DNA of 64,000 nucleotides from a bacterium HR19 (lineage in GTDB: Bacteria; Calescibacteriota; Calescibacteriia; Calescibacteriales; Calescibacteriaceae). Position 1 is the stretch's first letter; the number at the start of each line of letters is the position of its first letter. Location of the stretch: NCBI GenBank assembly GCA_002898315.1, contig BEHV01000002.1, positions 1 to 64,000 of the forward strand, written 5' to 3'. The position numbers and the translations under genes were made by a program. The notes below the pieces were generated by a model, which saw only the letters and a program-made list of their open reading frames with translations, did not search any database and was not told where the DNA came from. Shown in pieces: positions 54,105 through 63,249 of this stretch.

Positions 54105-54935
54105 TTATTTTTTCAGAGATATAACTGTTATGTTCCAGTCGTTTTCGTTTGGCTCTCTTTCTGTTTCAAGGAACGGTAGAAGATAAACTCTTTTGAATCC
54201 TGAAATTTTCAGCATAAGTTCAAGCTCTTTCGGGAAGAAAAACCTCATCTTGTGATTTTCTTCAAAAATATGCAAATTGTCCTCTCTGGCGTATATGACT
54301 TTGAAATTCACTTCAACTATGTGTTTCATAACATCTAATTTTGGGGTTGTTATTCTGAAAATTTTTTCGCTCTCTTGAAGGTTTATTTCTTTTACTTTCT
54401 GCGTGGGTTTGAGATTTATCACAGCTGGACCGAACCACACATCAAAAATAAATATCCCGTCTTCTTTCAGATGTTCTCTGACATTATAAAATGTTTTTAT
54501 AAGGTCATCGTTTTCATTTATGTATCCGATAACTGCAAACATAGATATTACCGCATCAAACCTATCTTTCAAACTGAAATTTCTTATGTCATCTCTGATG
54601 AACTTTATTTTTTTGTTGTTGAGATTTTTCAGTTTTTCTGTTGCTATGTTAATCATCTTTTCTGATATATCTATCCCTACTACTTCATATCCTCTTTTGC
54701 CGAGTTCAATTGAGTGATTCCCTGTTCCGCATCCTAAATCAAGAATTTTTTTCACTTTGACCCTGAACATTTTGAATAGCTCTTCAAGGTAGTCGCACTC
54801 TCTCCGATAATCTTTATCTTTATACAGGGCGTCATATATTTGGGAGTAGAGCGGACCGAAGACCATTTGCTCTCTTTTTTCGTCTTCATAGCTTTTGCTT
54901 TCTCTTGAAGATTGTATCTTATTCTTTCCCAACAT
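54105..54935 (-). CDS. Class-I SAM-dependent methyltransferase
   Basis: 276 aa with motif I ILDLGCGTGNHSIEL (about 65-79), GIDIS, FDAVISMFAVIGYI and EDGIFIFDVWFGPAV. This pattern is that of small-molecule/sugar methyltransferases often encoded with DegT aminotransferases (for example N-methylation of amino sugars). The first ATG overlaps the 3' end of the DegT gene by 17 nt; an internal Met (MVFGPLYSQIYD, 54866) is an alternative start. Overlap and pairing suggest it methylates the amino sugar made by the DegT enzyme; inference. Confidence 0.85.
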   Translation of the reverse strand: MLGKNKIQSSRESKSYEDEKREQMVFGPLYSQIYDALYKDKDYRRECDYLEELFKMFRVKVKKILDLGCGTGNHSIELGKRGYEVVGIDISEKMINIATEKLKNLNNKKIKFIRDDIRNFSLKDRFDAVISMFAVIGYINENDDLIKTFYNVREHLKEDGIFIFDVWFGPAVINLKPTQKVKEINLQESEKIFRITTPKLDVMKHIVEVNFKVIYAREDNLHIFEENHKMRFFFPKELELMLKISGFKRVYLLPFLETEREPNENDWNITVISLKK

Positions 54936-56109
54936 TTTTCTCTATCTTTAATTCTTTGCTTTGAATTGTTTTTTTGTTTTCAATTTCATCTATGACTTCA
55001 TAGAATGCTTTGCATATTCTTTCTATTTTCTCATCGTTCAGGGTAAGTCCAGATGGAATGTAAAATCCGAACTCAGACAGAAACTCAGCAACTTCAAGTT
55101 TTTCTTCTCTGAACCAAGAGAACTTTTTGAAAGCAGGTTGAAGATGTAGCGGGTAAAAGAAAGGTCTTGTCTGCACTCCTCTTTCTTCAAGCTTTTTCAT
55201 AATAATATCTGCTTTCACCCCATTTTTCATGACTATTCCATACATCCAGTATGTGTTTTTAGCGTAGCTTTTTTGGGTAGGAAGTTTTAAAATGCCTTTA
55301 TCTTCAAGTTCCTTGAGCGTTTCTGAATATTTTCTGGCTATTTTGATTTTCTTTTCTATTCTCTCGCTCGCATTTTCAAGTTGAGCAAGTCCAATCGCTG
55401 CCTGAACATTTGTCATTCTGAAGTTGAACCCAAGTTCGTAGTGCAAAAATCTTTTTTCTGGGATAAAAGCTAAATTCCTCAATCTTCTCATTTTTTGAGC
55501 AAGTTTTTCGTCATCTGTAAGACACATTCCGCCTTCTCCTGTTGTGATGAGTTTATTCGCATAAAAGCTTGTGCAACTTATTACTCCAAAACTTCCGCAT
55601 TTTCTGCCTTTATACTCTGAACCTATCGCTTCTGCAAAATCCTCAATAACATAAAGGTTATATTTTTCTGCTATTTCAAGTATTTTATCTACCTCACATG
55701 GATGCCCATATGTATGAACCATAAGAATTGACTTTGTTCTTTCTGTTATTTTCTCCTCTATTTTTTCTGGGTCTATGTTGTAGGTTTCTGGTTCTGAATC
55801 AACGAAGACAGGTATAAGCCCGTTATATATAACCGCAAGAGCGCACGAGATTATGGTAAATGATGGAAGGATTACTTCCGAACCCTCTTCAAGTTCAAGA
55901 GCTCTTATAGCAAGTACAAGAGCGTTTGTCCCATTATTTACCGCTACTCCATATCTTCTCCCGCAAAATGAAGAGAATTTTTCTTCAAATTCTCTTATGA
56001 ACTTTCCTTCTGATGAGATAAAAGTGCTTTTTACCGCTTCAAGAACATACTCAATCTCTTTCTCGCCGATATATGGCTCATTTACAGGTATGAGTTCAGA
56101 TTCGCCCAT
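54919..56109 (-). CDS. DegT/DnrJ/EryC1/StrS family sugar aminotransferase
   Basis: 396-aa PLP enzyme that transaminates a keto-sugar nucleotide. It has VNEPYIGEKEIEYV, FCGRRYGVAVNNGTNALVLA (cofactor phosphate site), VHTYGHPCEVDKI, VIEDFAEAIGSEYKGRKCG (Asp for the pyridine N) and the PLP lysine in FYANKLITTGEGG, in correct order, plus the FNFRMTNVQAAIGLAQLE substrate loop. No sugar dehydratase is nearby. Divergent from the GT2 gene; its 3' end overlaps the downstream methyltransferase by 17 nt, indicating co-expression. Confidence 0.93.
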   Translation of the reverse strand: MGESELIPVNEPYIGEKEIEYVLEAVKSTFISSEGKFIREFEEKFSSFCGRRYGVAVNNGTNALVLAIRALELEEGSEVILPSFTIISCALAVIYNGLIPVFVDSEPETYNIDPEKIEEKITERTKSILMVHTYGHPCEVDKILEIAEKYNLYVIEDFAEAIGSEYKGRKCGSFGVISCTSFYANKLITTGEGGMCLTDDEKLAQKMRRLRNLAFIPEKRFLHYELGFNFRMTNVQAAIGLAQLENASERIEKKIKIARKYSETLKELEDKGILKLPTQKSYAKNTYWMYGIVMKNGVKADIIMKKLEERGVQTRPFFYPLHLQPAFKKFSWFREEKLEVAEFLSEFGFYIPSGLTLNDEKIERICKAFYEVIDEIENKKTIQSKELKIEKNVGKE

Positions 56110-56167
56110 TTCTTAAATCTTAATTTGAAAACAGATTTTTCATTTTTCTTTCTTTACATATTTTTTT

Positions 56168-57163
56168 GTGAAGATTTCTGTTGTTATTCCTACCGCACGT
56201 TATCCGAACGAAGTAGAGCTTTTGATTCAAAAACTTCTCCAGCAGAGTTATCCACCTTATGAAATCCTTGTAGTAGATAATTCACAGAAAGATGATCATT
56301 CTTTTCAGATAAAAAAGATTGTGGAGAAGTTTGGTAGCAGAAAATTAAAGTATATAAGAGAAAGAGAAGAAGGACTGCACAACGCAAGAAACAGAGGTCT
56401 TTTAGAGTCAAAAGGAGAAATAGTTTTGTTCCAAGATGATGATGCTTTGCCGGGTGATGGAAACCTTATAAAAGAAATTGTCTCTTCTTTTGAAAGGAAC
56501 AGCAATGTTGGAGCTGTTGGTGGAAAGGTTCTGCCAATTTTTGAATCTGAACTCCCTGAATTTTTCAAATACCTGAAACACTCGTATCTTTCTTTGTGCG
56601 ACTGGGGAGATGAAGAAAAGGAAGTAGATTTTATCAACGGAAACAACTTCGCAGTGGATAAAAAAATTGCTATTCATATAGGGGGATTTAATCCTGATTT
56701 ATTTATTTCTCAAAATAAGATTTGGCTCATAGGCGATGGAGAGAGTGGTCTTTGCATAAAAATAAAAAACGCAGGCAAGAGAATAATTTATAATCCCAGA
56801 GCAGTGGTTTACCACAAAATAGGTAGAGAAAGAATGAGCTTGCCGTACCTGAAACAAAGAGCATTCAAACACGGAATACAGATGTCTTACTCAAAGTTTC
56901 ACTGGGGGGAATTTCCGCAAAGACCTGTTTTGGCTCTCCGCTCTTTTGCTTTCCTATCACTACACATTATCTACAATATCATGGCTCGTTTAGATAAAAC
57001 AAAAAGAGAAAGGTATGAGGTTGAAAGCTCTCTGATGAAGGCGAGATTTTTATATGAGATGAAACTCATTTATGACAGGAAATTGAGAGAGCACGTGAAG
57101 AAAAAAGATTGGATTTCGGAGCTGAAAAAATTGAGAAAAACCCATCAAGATGCTCGTGAGTGA
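56168..57163 (+). CDS. Family 2 glycosyltransferase
   Basis: 331 aa from GTG 56168; the GT-A fold begins immediately with KISVVIPTARYPNEVELLIQ. ILVVDNSQKDD, HNARNRGLLESKGEIVLFQD and the DDDALPGDG cluster provide the nucleotide-sugar/metal site. EFFKYLKHSYLSLCDWGDEE, NGNNFAVDK and GEDG-like GDGESGLCIKIKNAG follow. Tail is helical with no TM segment. Likely adds a sugar during surface polysaccharide or glycoprotein synthesis. Divergent from DegT by 58 nt. Confidence 0.88.
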   Translation: MKISVVIPTARYPNEVELLIQKLLQQSYPPYEILVVDNSQKDDHSFQIKKIVEKFGSRKLKYIREREEGLHNARNRGLLESKGEIVLFQDDDALPGDGNLIKEIVSSFERNSNVGAVGGKVLPIFESELPEFFKYLKHSYLSLCDWGDEEKEVDFINGNNFAVDKKIAIHIGGFNPDLFISQNKIWLIGDGESGLCIKIKNAGKRIIYNPRAVVYHKIGRERMSLPYLKQRAFKHGIQMSYSKFHWGEFPQRPVLALRSFAFLSLHIIYNIMARLDKTKRERYEVESSLMKARFLYEMKLIYDRKLREHVKKKDWISELKKLRKTHQDARE

Positions 57164-57233
57164 AAATCAAAATTTTCTTTGAACGCTTGTTCAAATGTTT
57201 TGTTTTTTTATCAAAAAATTTTGCGTGTGATGT

Positions 57234-57239
57234 TAAAAT
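57234..57239 (+). promoter_or_regulatory. Putative -10 box of acyl-CoA synthetase (leaderless)
   Basis: TAAAAT followed by 7 nt and the ATG at 57247. Same spacing as at alr and guaB; no Shine-Dalgarno present. Confidence 0.4.
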
Positions 57240-57246
57240 AAAAACT

Positions 57247-59166
57247 ATGGAGAGATTGATATTGCAGTGGGGTAAAGAAAGCAAGATAAAAAATGTTCCC
57301 GAACTTTTTTACGAGAGAGTCAGAAGGTCTTACGGCAAATTAGCCTATAAATACAAAGGAAAAGGTGGAAAATGGATAGATGTCAGCTGGGGTGAATTTG
57401 GCAAGAAAGTAAGCTCTGTTGCAACATACCTTATAAAAAACGGAATACAGAAAGGGGAAAAGATTTCTGTTTTGTCTGATACAAGACCTGAGTGGGCTAT
57501 TGCTGACCTCGCTATACTCTCCGCCGGTGGAGTGACGGTTGGACTATATCCTACACTATCACCGTCTCAGCTTGAATACCTTATAAACCATTCAGATTCT
57601 GTCTGGCTCTTTGTAGAAAACTCGGAGAAAATGGAAAAGGTCTGGAAGATAAGAGATAAAATTCCGAACATAAGAAAAATAGTTATTTTTGACACCGAAA
57701 ACTGTGAGAGGTATTTTGATGACCCAAGAGTTGAGAGTTTTTCAAGATGTCTTGAAACTGAACCAGATGAAAAGCTTGTTTTTGATAGAATAAATTCTGA
57801 TGGAAAAGAAGATGTTGCCATAATAGTTTATACTTCTGGAACTACGGGAATGCCCAAAGGTGCGATGATCTCGCACGGGAACATAATATCTTTTTTATCT
57901 TCTTTTGATGACTTTGCAGAAGTTTTAGGTTTGGGAGACGACGACCTCAGCTATCACTTTTTACCAATGGCTCATGTCGCAGAACACATCGCAGGTTTTT
58001 TCGGAAGGATAAATCTCGGACTATCAGCAGCTTATGCGACAAGTATAAAGGCAGTCGTAGATGAAATAAAAGAGGTGAGACCGACTATTTTCGGTGGAGT
58101 CCCTCGTATTTTTGAAAAGGCATATTCAAGAATAAAAGAGGAAGTTGCAAAACTCCCCCAAAGGAGACAGAAGATTTTTGCTTGGGCAGAAAAAGTTGGA
58201 AGAGAATATGTGAGATATCTCAACCAGAGAAAACCTATCTCACTTCCCCTGAAAATAAAATACCAGATAGCTTATAACTTGGTTTTGAGGAGAATAAAAG
58301 AGGCGTTTGGGGGGCGTGTGAAATACTTTATTGCCGGAGCAGCACCCATTCCATACGAGATTTTGGAGTTCATGTGGGCTTGCCAGCTCAAAATATATGA
58401 GGTATATGGACTAACGGAGGCAACAGTTATAACCCACGCTAACACTCCGCTTGATTTCAAACTTGGAACTGTCGGAAAACCTATAAAATGTATTGAATGC
58501 AAAATCGCAGAAGACGGCGAAGTCCTGATAAAAGGTCCAACAGTTTTCAAAGGATATTATAAGAATGAAGAAGCAACACGAGAGGCGATAGACCAAGACG
58601 GCTGGCTACACACAGGAGACATCGGAGAAATAGATGAAGACGGCTTTTTAAAACTCAAAGATAGAAAAAAGCACATAATAATAACCGCCGGAGGAAAAAA
58701 TATAGCACCAGCAGAAATAGAAAACAAAATAAAAGCGCAAGATATACTGATTTCACAGGTTCATGTTCATGGTGAAGGAAGACCATACCTCACAGCGCTC
58801 ATAACTCTGAACCCGCAGGAAGCGCTTGAATTTGCGATTAAAAAAAATATCCTTGATGAGAATGAGAAAAAACTCGCACAAAATATACTTGAACAACTCG
58901 CTGAAAAACCGCTTTCAAGACCACATGGACTTGACGACCTTATGAAAAAAATATCAAAGCACGAGCTTATTTATAATAGAGTCAAAGAAGCCGTTGATAG
59001 AGCAAATCAAGAACTTTCTCGGGTTGAAAATGTGAGAAAATTCAGAATATTTGAGAGGGACTTTTACATAGAGGAAGGTGAAATAACTCCTACTTTGAAG
59101 GTCAAGAGAAACGAGATAGAGAAAAAGTTCAAACATATTTTTGAAGAGATGTATGCTGAAAATTAG
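57247..59166 (+). CDS. Long-chain acyl-CoA synthetase (AMP-forming)
   Basis: 639 aa. Activates fatty acids as acyl-AMP and then acyl-CoA. Begins MERLILQWGKESKIKNVPEL; an open frame 29 codons longer overlaps the GT2 gene and is rejected. Adenylation motifs: VYTSGTTGMPKGAMISHGN, the HFLPMAHVAEHIAGF segment typical of the long-chain (eukaryote-like ACSL/FadD15) branch, YEVYGLTEATVITH, and GWLHTGDIGEIDEDGFLKLKDRKKHIIITAGGKNIAPAEIE. The catalytic lysine region lies near TPTLKVKRN. Probably membrane-associated and feeding beta-oxidation or lipid synthesis. Confidence 0.93.
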   Translation: MERLILQWGKESKIKNVPELFYERVRRSYGKLAYKYKGKGGKWIDVSWGEFGKKVSSVATYLIKNGIQKGEKISVLSDTRPEWAIADLAILSAGGVTVGLYPTLSPSQLEYLINHSDSVWLFVENSEKMEKVWKIRDKIPNIRKIVIFDTENCERYFDDPRVESFSRCLETEPDEKLVFDRINSDGKEDVAIIVYTSGTTGMPKGAMISHGNIISFLSSFDDFAEVLGLGDDDLSYHFLPMAHVAEHIAGFFGRINLGLSAAYATSIKAVVDEIKEVRPTIFGGVPRIFEKAYSRIKEEVAKLPQRRQKIFAWAEKVGREYVRYLNQRKPISLPLKIKYQIAYNLVLRRIKEAFGGRVKYFIAGAAPIPYEILEFMWACQLKIYEVYGLTEATVITHANTPLDFKLGTVGKPIKCIECKIAEDGEVLIKGPTVFKGYYKNEEATREAIDQDGWLHTGDIGEIDEDGFLKLKDRKKHIIITAGGKNIAPAEIENKIKAQDILISQVHVHGEGRPYLTALITLNPQEALEFAIKKNILDENEKKLAQNILEQLAEKPLSRPHGLDDLMKKISKHELIYNRVKEAVDRANQELSRVENVRKFRIFERDFYIEEGEITPTLKVKRNEIEKKFKHIFEEMYAEN

Positions 59167-59193
59167 TTGAGAATTCAGTTCGCTTTGTCATCC

Positions 59194-60468
59194 TTATCCC
59201 AGAAATATAAACTTTGCAACAAATATAAGCGAGAGAATCACTACCGCAGGGTTGAGGTCATTCCATTTTCCTGAAACAAGCTTTAAAAAAGTCCATGATA
59301 TAAACCCGAAAGCTATTCCATCTGATATGCTCAGGGAGTAAGCCATAACCAAGATTGTTATGAAAGATGGGATTGCAGATGTGATGTCTTCTGTGTTTAT
59401 TTTGAGTGTGCTCATCATAAATATTCCAACGAATATCATCGGGACAGCTATCTGAGGGTAAAATTTTGAACCGTTGAACTCTATCCCTCCTGCGATTGCC
59501 TTTATGATGGGTGAGAGAAAAAGAGAAGCAATAAATAAGAGCGCTACCACTATTGATGTGATTTTTGTTCTTCCTCCGGCTTGTATTCCTACTGCTGATT
59601 CAACATAGGTTGTGAGTGTTGTTGTTCCGAGGAGAGTTCCGATAACTGCGCCGAGCGAATCAACAGTAAAGCACCGCCTTACAGTTTTTTTATCTGGCTC
59701 TATTCCGCTCACTTTGAAAAGTCCAACGAGTGTTCCAGCAGTGTCAAAAACATCAAGAAAAAGCAAAATAAAAAGTGCCTTTATAAGCACTCCTATATCT
59801 GGCTTGAAGAAATTCACATAAGGAAGTTCAGTCGGAATCTTCGGAATCTCAATTACTTTTTCAAAGCTTATAAAACCTTTTTGCCATAAAAACACTGCTG
59901 ATGCTGCTACTCCGAGTATTACTCCCCATCTTATTCCGAGCGAGTATGCTGCTCCTGCGACTGCTAATCCGAGTGCTGTTGCTAAAAAAGGTAAAGATGA
60001 TACATCTCCGAGTTTGACAAGAGCACCGGGATTTGATACAACTATTCCTCCCCATTGAAGCCCCACGAAAGCTATCAGCAACCCTATTCCTGCTGAGATG
60101 GAGTTTTTGAGTTCATCTGGTATGCTTCTTATTATATATGGCAGAACGTTTGAGAGAGATATAGCGAGGGAGATAAGAGCGGAAAGGAGGTTTATAAATA
60201 GGGCTTGTTTTATGTTCAGTCCAAGCGAGCTTACAACAAAGAGCGAAACAAAAATGTTGTGTCCCATCGCTGGTGCTACTGCAAAAGGGACTTTTGCCCA
60301 TATTCCCATAAGAAAAGTTGCTATCGCCGAGCTGACGCAAGTTGCAAAAAACACAGTGTAAAAATCAGCGTTCGCAGAAGAAAGAATTGAGGGTTGAACA
60401 AAAATTATATACGCCATAGCAGAAAAAGTTGAGATTCCAGCAAGTATCTCTCTCACTAACGCCAGCAT
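59194..60468 (-). CDS. NCS2/AzgA-family purine permease
   Basis: 424-aa integral membrane transporter with about 12-14 hydrophobic segments. Family marks are EILAGISTFSAMAYIIFVQP near the N-terminus, VAPAMGHNIF, LQWGGIVVSNPGALV, the conserved LFLDVFDTAGTLVGL, and TYVESAVGIQAGGRTKITSIV, as in adenine/hypoxanthine/guanine permeases (AzgA/PbuG group). It would import purine bases by proton symport. It converges on the acyl-CoA synthetase. Substrate choice among purines is not readable. Confidence 0.88.
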   Translation of the reverse strand: MLALVREILAGISTFSAMAYIIFVQPSILSSANADFYTVFFATCVSSAIATFLMGIWAKVPFAVAPAMGHNIFVSLFVVSSLGLNIKQALFINLLSALISLAISLSNVLPYIIRSIPDELKNSISAGIGLLIAFVGLQWGGIVVSNPGALVKLGDVSSLPFLATALGLAVAGAAYSLGIRWGVILGVAASAVFLWQKGFISFEKVIEIPKIPTELPYVNFFKPDIGVLIKALFILLFLDVFDTAGTLVGLFKVSGIEPDKKTVRRCFTVDSLGAVIGTLLGTTTLTTYVESAVGIQAGGRTKITSIVVALLFIASLFLSPIIKAIAGGIEFNGSKFYPQIAVPMIFVGIFMMSTLKINTEDITSAIPSFITILVMAYSLSISDGIAFGFISWTFLKLVSGKWNDLNPAVVILSLIFVAKFIFLG

Positions 60469-60534
60469 ACAACATTTATTTTTGTTGAGGGTTTAAATTT
60501 TTTGATTTTTCTTCTTTTTTGTCGTTTATCTGAC

Positions 60535-61251
60535 TTATTTTTTCTGATTCTGTATGTCTTTTGTTATCTCTTCAAGCTTTTCTATAAGAAATTTTTTGTG
60601 AAGGATTTTTATGAGTTCTGATGTTTTTTCTATGGCTATCTTTGCCATTTCCACTATTTTTTCCGGTGGTAGTTTCCCTATAACTTTTGAGTTGAATTCA
60701 GAGAACTCTATTTCTGTGAGTTTTTTGCATATATCTATGTAAGTTTTCATAAATTTTATGTTGAAACCGTTTTCTTCATTTATTCCGGCTTCTCTCATTT
60801 CATAAACGAGAGCGAGTATTTGATTATCAAATTCACCGCCATCTTTTATCATTCCTATTTTTTTGAGTTCTTCTAACACATTTTTTGGCAGGTCTATCTT
60901 TTTTTCTTCTTTTTTTTCTTTTTTGAACTCGTTAAGTATTCCCGCATCTATTCTTGTGAGAATCTCTTTTATGTCGATGTTTTTTTGGTCTTTGAGGATT
61001 TTTTTTATTTCTTTGAGTGGGAGAAATCTTTTTTGGAGCTGTTTTATTATTTTTATTCTTTCTACGGTTTCAGGAGGGTAGAGTGCCATTTGTTTTGATA
61101 CCATAACCGGCTTTGGCAGAAGACCTTTTGATATGTAAAAGTGTATTGTTGATTTCTCAACTCCTGCAAGTTCTGCTATCTTTCTTATGGGAATATAACC
61201 CATTTTTATCAGCTCTTCTTTTTTTGTCTTACTTGATTTTTCTCTGCCCAT
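60535..61251 (-). CDS. MerR family transcriptional regulator
   Basis: 238 aa. A basic leader of about 18 residues precedes the winged HTH: MGYIPIRKIAELAGVEKSTI, HFYISKGLLPKPVM, then RIKIIKQLQKRFLPLKEIKK as the helical hinge. The C-terminal region is long and helical, without the Cys residues of metal-sensing MerR proteins, suggesting an organic effector. It diverges from an acyl-CoA synthetase gene, with a 16-bp near-palindrome between them, so control of fatty-acid activation is plausible. Confidence 0.87.
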   Translation of the reverse strand: MGREKSSKTKKEELIKMGYIPIRKIAELAGVEKSTIHFYISKGLLPKPVMVSKQMALYPPETVERIKIIKQLQKRFLPLKEIKKILKDQKNIDIKEILTRIDAGILNEFKKEKKEEKKIDLPKNVLEELKKIGMIKDGGEFDNQILALVYEMREAGINEENGFNIKFMKTYIDICKKLTEIEFSEFNSKVIGKLPPEKIVEMAKIAIEKTSELIKILHKKFLIEKLEEITKDIQNQKK

Positions 61252-61322
61252 AACCTTTATTTTTCTTATTTTATTCTGTGTTCTTTTGATTGATAGTTTT
61301 TGCTATAATTTTTCTTGTAAAG

Positions 61323-61338
61323 AGTGTAAATTTATACT
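61323..61338. promoter_or_regulatory. Near-palindrome between merR-type gene and acyl-CoA synthetase, putative operator
   Basis: AGTGTAAATTTATACT is symmetric except for one G/T pair (positions 4 and 13). It lies in the divergent intergenic region, 13 nt after a TATAAT (61304-61309). A plausible site for the adjacent MerR protein on both promoters. Confidence 0.4.
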
Positions 61339-61386
61339 TTTCAGTTTTTGTTGAAATTGTTTTTCTGCTGATTTATTTTTTTATCT

Positions 61387-62928
61387 ATGGAAACAGTTGT
61401 GGAACTCCTTGAAGATAAAGCAAAAAGGTATCCGCAGAACAAAATTGAGGTCTACGGTGTTGAAACTATGACATTTCAAGAGTGGAATTCAAAATCAACA
61501 AAACTTGCAAACATTCTCTACTATGATTTTGGAGTGAGAAAAGGAGATAGGGTTGCGATTATGTTCTCAAATAAAGATGCGGTGTTTTTCAAAATATCAT
61601 ATTTTGGAGTTGTAAAGTGCGGCGCTCTTCCCGTTCCCGTAAATATCAGATTGCCCGCAGAAGGAATAAAATTTGTGCTGGAAAACTCAGAAGCAAAAGG
61701 TATTATTTTCGGAGATGAATTTTCAGAAAACATACAGAAGCTCAAAAAAGAAGTAAAACTTGGTTTTTATATTTCAAGAAGTCAAGCCGAAAACGCGCTT
61801 TCAAACAAAAAAGATGGTAATCCCCCGCCTGTTGAAATCAAAGGTTCAGACCACCTTGATATAATTTATACATCAGGAACGACGGGATTCCCAAAAGGTG
61901 TGATTTCTACTCACAGGTCTCTTTTTGTGAGAGATGACTCAATTTATGAATCCATGTACGCAGGAAGAACATTCTTACACGCTGTGCCTTTATTTACATT
62001 CGCTGGCTGTCATGCTATGATGCTCATACCATTGCGATACGCTCTTAATGCGGTGATACTTCCGAAATTTGATGCGAAACATTTCCTTGAAGTTATGAAG
62101 AGAAAAGGTATAGTGATGGTTTATGCTGTCCCGTTCCACCTTCTTTCTGTTATGAGAGAGGAGGAGTTTGAAAAATCTGACCTTGAACACATAAAGCTTA
62201 TTATGTTTGGAACCGCTCCGATGCCACCTTGGGCTGTAAAAAAACTCGCAGAAAAACTTCCATCAACATGGATTATGAACCTTTACGGAGCTACCGAAGC
62301 GGGAATGGCAGGGTGTTTCCTCCCACCGGGTATGGCTTCTCAAAAACCAGATTCTATCGGAATACCACTCCCCCCAACAGAAGTCAAAATATGTGATGAT
62401 GATGGTAATGAAGTGCCACGAGGACAGAAAGGAGAGATATGGATGCGTATCCCCGGAGTAGACCCGAGAAAATACTTCAAAGATGAAGAAAGCTCAAAAA
62501 AAGTATGGACGGAAGATGGATGGGTCAAGACAGGAGATATAGGATATATGGATGAAGATGGCTATCTTTATGTTGTTGATAGAAAAAAAGATATAATAAT
62601 ACGTGGTGGTTTCAATATATCGTCTGCGAAGGTTGAAGGTGTGATTATGTCTCATCCAGATGTTGTTGAGAGCGCGGTTGTAGGAGTTCCCCATCCACTT
62701 TTGGGAGAAGATGTCTTCGCATTCGTTGTCGCAAAAAGAAAAATATCTGAACAAGAACTTATAAACTTTCTCAAAGATAAGCTTGCAGATAATGAAATAC
62801 CTCGCTACTACGAGTTTGTAGATGAACTCCCTAAAAATGCAACGGGCAAAGTTTTAAAATACGAGCTCAGAGAGAGAGCGAAAAAAATATACGAAGAAAG
62901 AAGAAGGAAAGAAGGCAAGGAAGTTTGA
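61387..62928 (+). CDS. Acyl-CoA synthetase/AMP-dependent ligase
   Basis: 513 aa, medium-length class of adenylate-forming ligases. IIYTSGTTGFPKGVISTHRS binds ATP; AVPLFTFAGCHAMMLIP and MNLYGATEAGMAGCFLPPG follow; WVKTGDIGYMDEDGYLYVVD and RKKDIIIRGGFNISSAKVE form the hinge. The catalytic lysine is in PKNATGKVLKYELRER. Acyl specificity is not readable. Divergent from the MerR-type regulator; an acyl-CoA dehydrogenase lies downstream on the same strand beyond the TnpB remnant, so activation and oxidation of an acyl substrate may have been one operon before the insertion. Confidence 0.92.
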   Translation: METVVELLEDKAKRYPQNKIEVYGVETMTFQEWNSKSTKLANILYYDFGVRKGDRVAIMFSNKDAVFFKISYFGVVKCGALPVPVNIRLPAEGIKFVLENSEAKGIIFGDEFSENIQKLKKEVKLGFYISRSQAENALSNKKDGNPPPVEIKGSDHLDIIYTSGTTGFPKGVISTHRSLFVRDDSIYESMYAGRTFLHAVPLFTFAGCHAMMLIPLRYALNAVILPKFDAKHFLEVMKRKGIVMVYAVPFHLLSVMREEEFEKSDLEHIKLIMFGTAPMPPWAVKKLAEKLPSTWIMNLYGATEAGMAGCFLPPGMASQKPDSIGIPLPPTEVKICDDDGNEVPRGQKGEIWMRIPGVDPRKYFKDEESSKKVWTEDGWVKTGDIGYMDEDGYLYVVDRKKDIIIRGGFNISSAKVEGVIMSHPDVVESAVVGVPHPLLGEDVFAFVVAKRKISEQELINFLKDKLADNEIPRYYEFVDELPKNATGKVLKYELRERAKKIYEERRRKEGKEV

Positions 62929-63069
62929 GTCAAAAATTTTTATAAGCTGACGGGAGGGGCAATCAACAGTTAAAGGAAAATGTGCAATTTTGCGCAATTG
63001 GAGTTAAATGTTGCTAAGTGTGAAAAAAAGTTCAAAAACTTTATAATATCAAAAGAGGAAGAGAGAAAA

Positions 63070-63246
63070 ATGCTAACTGCTAAAACTACAATTCAAGCGA
63101 GGCTTTTGATTAAAGGAGAACGAAAACAAATACTTGATGACCTTATGAGACGGTGGTCTTCTTGTATGAGATTTGCATACAAAAGACTTCTTGAAGGAAA
63201 AACAAGAAACGAACTTAAACATATTTTTTACAGGAGAATTTTTCAA
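63070..63246 (+). pseudogene. tnpB: TnpB (IS605 OrfB) N-terminal fragment
   Basis: From ATG 63070 about 59 codons read MLTAKTTIQARLLIKGERKQ, ILDDLMRRWSSCMRFAYKRL, LEGKTRNELKHIFYRRIFQ, matching the N-terminal part of archaeal/thermophile-type TnpB (RNA-guided nuclease of IS200/IS605 elements). The RuvC and zinc-finger parts are missing: similarity ends abruptly near 63246. A second frame just after (KALSVSQGRCLGRPKEGTQA) may be a scrap of the C-terminus. The fragment cannot be an active nuclease. A predicted 205-aa frame starting at 62980 merely runs through this fragment and the RNA-like region. Confidence 0.7.
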
Positions 63247-63249
63247 AGC

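Noticed and set aside
57160-57246. 29-residue N-terminal extension of the acyl-CoA synthetase
   Set aside because: It overlaps the GT2 gene, is not family-like, and a -10/ATG arrangement marks 57247.
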